NCBI GenBank assembly: GCA_964537285.1
Contig: CAZHZT010000020.1
Span: forward strand, 1-61,503
Length of the DNA: 61,503 nt
Source of the DNA: CAZHZT01 sp964537285
GTDB taxonomy: Bacteria > Bacteroidota > Bacteroidia > Chitinophagales > Saprospiraceae
Direction of reading: 5' to 3'
The translations under genes were made by a program, and so were the position numbers. Shown piece by piece: positions 38,603 through 46,600 of this stretch. Below the pieces are notes generated by a model. It was not told where the DNA came from. It saw nothing but the letters and a program-made list of their open reading frames with translations, and ran no database searches. Position 1 is the first letter of the stretch. Each line of letters begins with the position of its first letter.

Positions 38603-39238
38603 TTATTTTTTCCGGCTATATTTATCGTGTAATCCTTCTCCGTTCAAGATTTTCCCAACACACTTATCGATCCTTGAAATCCTTGTTTTCGATTGCTTAG
38701 GTGCTGAAAAATAGATGATATATCCTTTTTGTCGGCCGGGTGTTAACGCTTCGAAAGCGGCTTTCAATACAAGGTCTTCCTCAAACTTTCGTTCCAATTC
38801 TTCGGGAATGGGTTCGGGATTTTTTTCAAGCTTCACCTTTAATCCCGTTTTTTCAATTTCAATAGCTTGATAAATATAGGATTTTAGATCGTCTTGAATT
38901 TCTTTTATCGCATTAATATTAGTGAATTTTATTAGACGATCTGATTGGGAGTTGGCTCCGGGTTTCTCTAAAATTCTGTTGGGGTCGCTCATTAAAACTC
39001 CTTTGAAAAAACTAATGGCGCAATGGTTTCTGAAAGCGCTAAGCAGTAGCACATTTTTATTTTGAAAGGTATAGCAAGGAACGCCCCATTTCACCTCTTC
39101 TGTTAAGCCGCAGTCAAGGACGATCTTTCTCAATGATTCCAACTCGGCGATCCATTGATGGACTTTGCAATCAGGGGTTCCTCCTAAATGGCAACGGCCG
39201 CAGCCTTCTGTTAAGTATTGTTCTACGGTAGTAGTCAT
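38603..39238 (-). CDS. YdeI/OmdA-like family protein with DUF1801 domain
   Basis: A 211-residue protein. The N-terminal 130 residues match DUF1801 ('LTEEVKWGVPCYTFQNKNVLLLSAFRN', 'ISFFKGVLM'). The C-terminal part matches the bacteriocin-resistance YdeI/OmdA-like region ('FEALTPGRQKGYIIYFSAPKQ', 'RISRIDKCVGKI'). Proteins of this kind are widespread in Bacteroidota and cytoplasmic; the biochemical role is unknown. It follows the nucleotidyltransferase gene on the same strand with 36 bp between. Confidence 0.88.
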   Translation of the reverse strand: MTTTVEQYLTEGCGRCHLGGTPDCKVHQWIAELESLRKIVLDCGLTEEVKWGVPCYTFQNKNVLLLSAFRNHCAISFFKGVLMSDPNRILEKPGANSQSDRLIKFTNINAIKEIQDDLKSYIYQAIEIEKTGLKVKLEKNPEPIPEELERKFEEDLVLKAAFEALTPGRQKGYIIYFSAPKQSKTRISRIDKCVGKILNGEGLHDKYSRKK

Positions 39239-39274
39239 TCGGTGTGTTCTGCCATTATTTTTATAATTTCTTTT

Positions 39275-39586
39275 TCAGACATAAACGGCAGATTGAAGGA
39301 TTTGAGATTTGAAATAAGGCTTAATATACTTTTCTCTACACAAATCGACTTCTCTATTGAATTTTTTGCTCACAATGTCTTTTATTTTTGACTTTTTTTC
39401 TGAAAGATTTTTAGTGTTGGGCTGGAACTCAACAATCAAGTCAATGTCGCTTTCATTAGTGCCTTCGTCCTTTGCAAACGAACCAAAAAGGCCAATTTTT
39501 TCCAGTTGGAGCTCAGAAAATAACTCGGCTTTTATTTCTCTTAAAAAGGATAATATTTCTTCTTTATTAAGCATATATTTTGACAT
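39275..39586 (-). CDS. Minimal nucleotidyltransferase (MNT-type)
   Basis: A 103-residue nucleotidyltransferase with the signature GSFAKDEGTNESDIDLIV (GSF..SDIDL) and a third acidic residue later (VDLCRE). Proteins of this class usually pair with a HEPN toxin, which they inactivate by nucleotidylation. No HEPN gene lies next to it; the neighbours are a YdeI-like gene and, upstream, non-coding sequence. It is thus an orphan, or the partner was lost. The ATG at 39586 has a second ATG three codons later. Confidence 0.88.
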   Translation of the reverse strand: MSKYMLNKEEILSFLREIKAELFSELQLEKIGLFGSFAKDEGTNESDIDLIVEFQPNTKNLSEKKSKIKDIVSKKFNREVDLCREKYIKPYFKSQILQSAVYV

Positions 39587-39716
39587 TGAATACTGTTAGC
39601 TTGTCTGAATTGGATTGATCGATTTATTTTTGCAATGCATAAATATAAATGTTATTCAATTCAAAATCAATAAAGCTGAATTTTTTTGCGGAGAATAGGA
39701 GTGTTGTTCTCATCCG

Positions 39717-40973
39717 CTAGCGAGGATTTGCCACCCGGGGCAATTCCTCAACCCCCACCACAAATCCGTTGGCCACAAAATTGTTCCCATTGCTCAACTT
39801 AGAAATCGTGTAGCTTAGTTCTTCATCTTCTAAATACTCAACCTTTACCAACTTTTTTGCTTTCCCACTAGCTGATTTGAAATAATCGCCAGTTTCAATC
39901 ACTTGAACATCCTCAAAACCATTATAAACAGCCGACTTTTCAGGCTTCAATGAGCTCCACCCCTTTCTTTCCAACAAAAAAGGATGATCCTGAGTAGCGG
40001 TTATTTCATCCCCGTCTTCGAAAATGTAGCGCACCAGATTATGGTGTAGTACCGCTTCTAATTTTTCAACGAAGGCAACTTTATATGCTTGGTCTACTGG
40101 ATCATAAGTAATAACGGAGTCGCCAGGCTCCAATGCTTCAATATTTTTTAAAGAATGATCCCCCATTGTAATCTTTGTACCGGCAGGGAAGCAATGGACA
40201 TCCAGGCCGTCGAAATAGATTTCTGTGATGACAACATCGTCGTATTTGGAACCTTTATAAACGTCGAGAATTTCAAACTTTAATGTCCGGTCCGGGATTT
40301 CCGCTGGTTCAATCCGGTTTTCTGGGACTTTTTCTCCTATCGGGTCGACAGAGAATCGTTGTTCTGCGATGGTATCTTTCAGATTAAGGATGGCATAGAG
40401 TTCATCATTGATATACATTTTTAACTTTTTCACCCTTGAGTTTTTCTTCCAGGCTGCTTCGCTTTTAACGTAGCCGTTAACAATGATGATATCGGTTATT
40501 CTTGCTCCGGCAGGATGAAAATGATAAACAAGGTATTCACCTATTCCATAGCCCGGAACACCTTCGACCCAGGCATTTTTATAACTCAGATCATGAGCGT
40601 TTTGCGGTTCATAAGTATTGTCTCCCTGAGACTTCAGGTAGCTGGAGGCGGTTATTTTTTTAGGGGCGCCAGTGCCACAATACCAACTACATCCTCCTCC
40701 GATAATATCCCAGATATCAGCTTTGGTTTCATCCCAGTATTCGAAAACTTCTTTTTGCTCAGGGCTCAGGTCATCCAGCGTTTTGCCTTCTTCATTCATT
40801 TTGTCTAAAATGGCAAGTGCCGCTTCCGTGACTTCCGGAGAATTAAACTTTTGTATCCTTTCAGGGCTAAAGTCAAGCGGTGTAATCAAAGTAGGGTGGA
40901 GGTCAAGAACTTCCTGCCCCCAGAATGTAGTACTGATAATCAGGGAAAAAATGAATGTGAATAGGCGTTTCAT
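39717..40973 (-). CDS. Secreted protein with NADase-type glycan-binding-like domain and C-terminal Hint domain
   Basis: A 418-residue exported protein with signal peptide residues 1-20 (ending TTFWGQ). Residues 105-258 look like a discoidin-type carbohydrate-binding fold ('KITASSYLKSQGDNTYEPQNA', 'EYLVYHF'). From C261 a Hint (Hedgehog/intein) autoprocessing domain follows. It opens at the nucleophile (HCFPAGTKITM), has the TxxH-type block TATQDHPFLL with H330, and ends near 'NNFVANGFVVGVEE'. Only about nine residues follow, so there is no C-terminal toxin or extein. It could self-cleave and attach the N-terminal part to a nucleophile. Function inferred from the domains only. Confidence 0.82.
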   Translation of the reverse strand: MKRLFTFIFSLIISTTFWGQEVLDLHPTLITPLDFSPERIQKFNSPEVTEAALAILDKMNEEGKTLDDLSPEQKEVFEYWDETKADIWDIIGGGCSWYCGTGAPKKITASSYLKSQGDNTYEPQNAHDLSYKNAWVEGVPGYGIGEYLVYHFHPAGARITDIIIVNGYVKSEAAWKKNSRVKKLKMYINDELYAILNLKDTIAEQRFSVDPIGEKVPENRIEPAEIPDRTLKFEILDVYKGSKYDDVVITEIYFDGLDVHCFPAGTKITMGDHSLKNIEALEPGDSVITYDPVDQAYKVAFVEKLEAVLHHNLVRYIFEDGDEITATQDHPFLLERKGWSSLKPEKSAVYNGFEDVQVIETGDYFKSASGKAKKLVKVEYLEDEELSYTISKLSNGNNFVANGFVVGVEELPRVANPR

Positions 40974-41179
40974 GGATGGTGTGTTTAGATTTTATCTTGT
41001 TCAGTGGTTGTTTTACTTTTCTTCCAAATACCTCGTGGCAATAATGGATACACCAATTGCCCCAAATAATTCTTCCGAAACTCCTCCCTAACCCCAAATT
41101 TTTCAGGTTCTATATCCGGGCACACATACGTGCCAAATATAACATCCATCAAAGAACTAATATTTTAAAACGTTCTTTT

Positions 41180-42415
41180 TCAGGGAGATATTTTTATTTG
41201 GGCAGAAATGTAATCCGGTAATTTTTTTACTGAATTTCTTAACAAGGCCAACTTCTCTTCTTGCTGATTATCCTCCAGATAGTGGATATAATTAGAAAAA
41301 AGGAAATATGCTATTACCCGATTGAAGTCATCTAATTCTTCATCTTCAATCATGGATAACATTCTTTGCTCAATATTGTCCTTATATTTTGTTTCCGAAA
41401 GGGCTCGCCCAATTCTGCCGATACTTCCATAGTAATGGTTTTGGGCAGGGTTCTCTATTCTTAAGGAAATGCCAAAAATAAGATCCGGAACATTAATATT
41501 TAACTCCTCAAGCTCTTTGATGTAGGTTTGGCGTGTACCCCATGCATAGCTGCCGTCTGATGCCCGATCAAAGCGATCGTTCATTATATCCAGGTGTGCT
41601 TTAAGAAAAACTTCCCAATTGGCGGTTTCAGCTGCTAATAGGGCAATATTTACGGCATGCTCTCTGGGCCGACTATCCATGCTACAATATCCGATGACTT
41701 GGGTGCTTCTCATTTCGTTCAATAGCTTTTCTTTCTTTTGTTTAGATAGCTTTTGCCAGTTTTTGGGCATTTGTACCCAGCCCTCTTCAAGTTGGTCCTT
41801 CATTTTTTGACTGGTTGTATCGATTAAGCAATCAGCGTAACCGACCATCCTATTGTAGGATGGTTTTAAGGGCGTTGAAGTGAAATGGTTGGGAAAATAG
41901 AAGGCTGAAATGGATTCGTCCCAATATTTCGATTTTGAAGTGTAGTCAAATAACCATGTGTTTTTCATGTTGTTTGGCTGGAGGTTAAAAGCTTTTTCTT
42001 TAATGATAGTATGGTTGTATTCACCGTCGAGGTGTATTTCATTAAACTCTACAACTTCTTTCCCTCCATAATTCACATAATTAAATTTGACGATCAGTAT
42101 ATTTTTCTTTACTTCTGCATCAGGATATTTACTGACAAAATCCTCGAAGGAGATATTGTTTCGGATATCCTTTCTGGCTTGTTTAATAGCTCCTTTAGTA
42201 AGTCGAACTCCATGGCCTGTAGTTTGAAATTTGGAGTAATAAACTTTGTCTAAGTCGCAGTACTTAAACTTTAGGTTTAGGGAGTCAACAATATGCCCTA
42301 GTTTATTCATTGTATTTTTACTGTAAATGAGGCCGTTTGAATAAGTCTCAAATTCCTGGCCGGAGACCTGAATTGCAATAAGCGAAATAAGCAAAAGAAC
42401 CGGAAATACTTTCAT
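41180..42415 (-). CDS. Secreted protein of unknown function (411 aa)
   Basis: It carries a clear signal peptide (residues 1-19, ending IQVSGQ) and then a soluble chain without recognised motifs. Helical segments near residues 230-400 ('AVNIALLAAETANWEVFLKAHLDIMNDRFD', read in parts) suggest an alpha-solenoid-like end. There is no T9SS tail and no catalytic signature. It lies upstream of the Hint-domain gene on the same strand, about 200 bp away, so co-expression is possible but unproven. Confidence 0.65.
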   Translation of the reverse strand: MKVFPVLLLISLIAIQVSGQEFETYSNGLIYSKNTMNKLGHIVDSLNLKFKYCDLDKVYYSKFQTTGHGVRLTKGAIKQARKDIRNNISFEDFVSKYPDAEVKKNILIVKFNYVNYGGKEVVEFNEIHLDGEYNHTIIKEKAFNLQPNNMKNTWLFDYTSKSKYWDESISAFYFPNHFTSTPLKPSYNRMVGYADCLIDTTSQKMKDQLEEGWVQMPKNWQKLSKQKKEKLLNEMRSTQVIGYCSMDSRPREHAVNIALLAAETANWEVFLKAHLDIMNDRFDRASDGSYAWGTRQTYIKELEELNINVPDLIFGISLRIENPAQNHYYGSIGRIGRALSETKYKDNIEQRMLSMIEDEELDDFNRVIAYFLFSNYIHYLEDNQQEEKLALLRNSVKKLPDYISAQIKISP

Positions 42416-42504
42416 TATTTTTGATTTTTGTTTAAATATAAAGATGACTTGGAGTTCTTCCTTGGCGCACGATTAATGTTATTTTTCTAAGATTAACGCG
42501 CTTT

Positions 42505-42539
42505 CCCCGTTCCCCGTTCCCCGTTCCCCGTTCCCCGTT
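42505..42539. repeat. Five tandem copies of CCCCGTT
   Basis: A perfect heptanucleotide run followed by an imperfect sixth unit (TCCCGTC), placed between the stop of the EEP gene and the start of the next minus-strand gene. Likely variable in copy number. Confidence 0.95.
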
Positions 42540-42547
42540 TCCCGTCC

Positions 42548-43342
42548 CTAGTTTTCCGCATAAATAAGAATTGGCAAATGATCCGAAACACAAAGATTAT
42601 TTTGTCTGCGATCATCGATATGTCTGTAGCTCAGAACGTTTAGGTTTTTTGAAAAAATGTAGTCGATCCGGTTTTCAAGAATTCGGTTGGGATCAAAACT
42701 GTTAAAAGTGCCTTCAGGCCCGTAGAAGGGTTTTGAAGCGTTTTCTTTTCCATCCTCCAGCAAAGTCTTAAATGTTTTGATTGGGGCACTTTCAGGCAGG
42801 CAGTTAAAATCACCCATCACAATCAATGGTTGGTTTTCGATTCCTAATGCTTTGATTTTTTGGACAATAAGTTCTGCCGATTTTTCCCTTGATAAGTTCC
42901 CTTTATGATCAAAATGGGCATTGAAGACATAAATTTCTTTAGATGAATTTTTATGCTTGAATTTTCCGTACGTATAAATTCTGACGATATTGGCATCCCA
43001 ACCTTTGGATATCTTATCAGGTGTTTCTGAAAGCCAGAAAGTATTATCCTCTAGTAACTGGTATTTTGAGGTGTCGTAAAAAATATTGGCGTACTCACCT
43101 TTGGTTCTTCCGTCATCTCGCCCTACTCCGATATAGGCGTAGTTGGATGTGTTCTCTTCGATATACCTCACTTGATGATGAAGTCCTTCCTGCATGCCCA
43201 GGAAGTCCGGATGGTAATATTCAATGAGGCCAACTACTTCATCTTTTCGAAGCTCCCAGGTATTTACACCGTCGTTAGGATTGTCGTAACGAATATTAAA
43301 TGACATAATTGTGGCAATAATTGCCGGAATAATCTTTCCCAT
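42548..43342 (-). CDS. Endonuclease/exonuclease/phosphatase family protein
   Basis: A 264-residue enzyme of the EEP fold (DNase I-like). The motifs in order are MSFNIRYDNPNDG (metal-site Asn), GMQEGLHHQ (metal-binding Glu), FNAHFDHKGN, VMGDFNCLPES (catalytic Asp/Asn) and SDHLPILI (catalytic Asp-His). Similar Bacteroidota proteins are often annotated as sphingomyelinase- or phosphatase-like and may be exported; here only a short hydrophobic N terminus (MGKIIPAIIATI) is visible. The substrate cannot be told. A heptanucleotide repeat follows its stop codon. Confidence 0.92.
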   Translation of the reverse strand: MGKIIPAIIATIMSFNIRYDNPNDGVNTWELRKDEVVGLIEYYHPDFLGMQEGLHHQVRYIEENTSNYAYIGVGRDDGRTKGEYANIFYDTSKYQLLEDNTFWLSETPDKISKGWDANIVRIYTYGKFKHKNSSKEIYVFNAHFDHKGNLSREKSAELIVQKIKALGIENQPLIVMGDFNCLPESAPIKTFKTLLEDGKENASKPFYGPEGTFNSFDPNRILENRIDYIFSKNLNVLSYRHIDDRRQNNLCVSDHLPILIYAEN

Positions 43343-43681
43343 TGGATTTTATGTTTGATTGATTTTAGGGTAATATACATCGAGTTAATTAATTAAACAC
43401 TCTGGAACCTAAGTTAATAAACATTTTGAAGGGTTCTTTTTTCCTTCCACTTCGTTAAAAAGCCTCGCCGTAACTAAGGTTATGCCTACGTTTTTTGCCT
43501 TGTTGAAGAAAAAAATTCCCTCGTTCAAAATATTCATTAACTTAGGTTCCAGAGTATTTAATTAGATTTTCAATAACTTCGCATTAATTTTTAAAGATCG
43601 CCATAGAGAAGTTGAAGGATTACCCGTCGAGCATCGCTTGACATCGATAATCCAAACTTCTCTAAACTTAAAAAAGCTCCT
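43343..43681. other. Intergenic region before the NRPS-KASIII gene
   Basis: About 340 bp that contain the R4 inverted-repeat element and a promoter-like TAACTTCG (43575-43582, one mismatch to TAnnTTTG) about 100 bp before the NRPS start codon. No gene seen. Confidence 0.5.
43399..43556. mobile_element. R4 inverted-repeat element (158 bp)
   Basis: The left arm ACTCTGGAACCTAAGTTAAT is mirrored at the right end. The arms continue imperfectly inward (ACATTTTGAAGGG against CCCTCGTTCAAAAT). The flanking TAATTAAA/TTTAATTA also pairs. No coding capacity. A fragment of the same family is at 58872-58935. Confidence 0.75.
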
Positions 43682-46600
43682 ATGGCAGAAGTAAAAGATA
43701 AGAAGGAACTGCTCAAGCAGTTATTGGCAAAAAAAGCCAATAAAACAGAACAAAAAAATTATCCGCTTTCGTATGGGCAGCAGGCACTCTGGTTCTTGCA
43801 TCAAAATGCTCCGGATAATTCTGCTTATAACGTGGCCCTGACGGCCCGTATTAAATCTCCTGTTCAAATAGATGCGTGGAAAAAAGCTTGCCAGCGGCTT
43901 GTGAATCGCCATGCGATCCTGCGGACGACTTACAACATGGTTAGTGGGCACCTACGCCAGTTTATCCATGGCTACATGCCCCTGGATCATAACTATCTGG
44001 ATGCTTCTCATTTGAAGGGAGAAGACTTTGACCATTTCGTCCGGGATTGTTATCACAAACCCTTTAATTTGGAAGCAGGCCCGATTTGCCGTTTCTTTTT
44101 GATCAAACAAGGAGAGAATGATCATGTCCTTTTGATCAATATTCACCATATTGCTTGCGACGGGGTTTCTACCTGGATCTTACTTGACGAGCTTAAGGAA
44201 TTATATAGCGCAGAAGTGGATCAGGAAAAGGTGAAACTGCCTAAGCTGGAAAACGGGTATATAGACTTTGCTTCCTATCAGCGAAATATGCTCAGTGGGG
44301 AGAAGGGCGAAAAACTTTGGAATTTTTGGAACGACAAACTCTCCGGCGAACTTCCGACGCTCAACCTTCCTTTGGATCATATTCGGCCATTGGTGCAAAC
44401 TTTCCACGGTGCTTCCGAGGAAATTGAAATTAAAAATGAGCTAACTGACAGTCTAAGGGAGTTGGCAAAATCTGAAGGGGTTACCCTTTTCGTTGTGCTG
44501 GCATCAGCATTTCAGGTTCTACTGCATCGTTACAGTGGGCAGGATGATATTATGATCGGAACACCGACAACAGGTAGAGATAAAAACGAGTTCCGTCAAT
44601 TAGTTGGGTACTTCGTAAACCCTGTGGTGTTAAGGGCGCAATTCCAGGAAAACCCTACGTTCAAGGCTTTTTTGGAAACCAATAAGAAAAATATATTGGG
44701 AGCCGTTGCGCATCAGGATTTCCCATTCCCTTATTTGGTAGAAAAACTGAATATCCAGCGCGATAAATCGCGTTCCCCTATCTTTCAGGTGTTCTTCAGC
44801 CTGTTGAAAGCTCAAGGAGATGAAACTGTTCAAGCTTTACTTTCGGCTACAGGCAGTGAAGGGCAACATACATGGGGCAAGCTTCAATTAGAGGCGTATC
44901 CCTTTGAACAGCAGGAAGGCCAGTTCGACCTTACGATGGCACTCACTGAAAGTAAAGGTGAGGTCGTTGGAAAATTGAAGTACAATACCGACTTGTTTGA
45001 AGCGGAGACGATACAGAGAATGGCTAAGCACTTCAGCACCCTTTTGAAAAGCATTGTCAATGATCCGGATGCTAAAGTTGCCGACCTGGATCTTTTGGAA
45101 GAAACGGAGAAGCGTTGGTTAATTCACGACCTGAATAAGACTGAGACCCCCTTCCCGGCTGAAAAGTGCATGCATCAATTTTTTGAAGATCGCGTGGATC
45201 AATATCCGGATAATATTGCGGTTTCTATGCCTGCACTCGCCGAGCTTGGCCGCCCGGCTACCTACACTTACCGGGAACTAGAAGTACGTGCCAATCAACT
45301 AGCTCATCTCTTGCAAAGTATGGGGGCGAAGCCAGAAGTGAAAATTGGGCTTTGTGTAAAGCGCTCTCCCGAAATGATTATCGGTATCCTGGGAGTGCTT
45401 AAATCTGGGGCCGCCTATATCCCTTTAGATCCGGAATATCCAATGGAACGCCTGGCTTATATCATTGATGATGCTGATGTGGATATCATCATCACGATGG
45501 AAGATGCTGCCGAGCATATTCCTACCGAAGGAAAACAGCTGATATTTCTGGACAAGGATACAGAAAAGCTTTCCAACCAGTCTGGCGAACGCCCCACTAG
45601 CGATGTAAACTCCAGAAACCTGTCTTATATTATTTATACATCAGGTTCCTCAGGAAAACCTAAGGGCGTATTAATTGAACATCGTGGCGTAGCCAATAAA
45701 TTGACCAATTTCAAGCAGGACGTGACGTTTACGCCTGAGTATCGCTTTACTTTGTTGGCTTCTTATGCCTTTGATGCAAGTATTGGACAAATGTTTATGC
45801 CGCTGGTTACGGGTTCTCCTCTCTTTTTGATGCCGAAAGATCAACAAAATGACCCGAATTATTTTTGGGACTTTATGTTTGAACACAAGATCAATGTGAT
45901 TTACACGGCATCCTCTTTTCTGAGTCCTATGCTTGATGCTGCCCGTGACTTGAAAGGGATGGACTTCAAGTGCGTCTTTCTTGGAGCTGAAACCTTTCCA
46001 CTCCCACTTCTTAAGAAAATCCGGGAACGCATTAATGTAGAAAAGATCATCAATATGTATGGTCCGACTGAAACAACAGTGAATTGCGTGATGCATACAG
46101 TGGTTGGGGAACCAAAAGGCAGCATTCCTTTAGGAAGAGCTTTGCCAAATTACAAGGTTTATATTTTAGATAATCACTTAAATATTGTACCGGTCGGTGT
46201 ACCGGGAGAAATCCATGTTGGGGGTCCCGCAGTAGCTCGCGGTTACCACAAACGCCCGGAATTGACAGCTGACCGCTTTATTAAAGCCCCGTTTAGTAAT
46301 GACCCTGAAGCTCGTTTATACCGCTCGGGGGATTTAGGTAAATACCTGCCTAACGGAGATGTGGCTTTCATGGGGCGTGTAGATAAGCAAGTAAAAGTAA
46401 ACGGGTTCCGTATTGAACCCGGGGAGGTTGAAGCAGCAATTATGGACCATGAAACGGTTAAAGATGTAATGGTTTTGGCCAGAGAAGATCAGGAAGGAAA
46501 AAACAGATTGGTTGCCTACATGATTCCGCAAGAAGGGAAAGAGATTCCGGCGATACAGGATATGCGGAGCTTTTTACAAAAAAAGCTCCCTCAATATATG

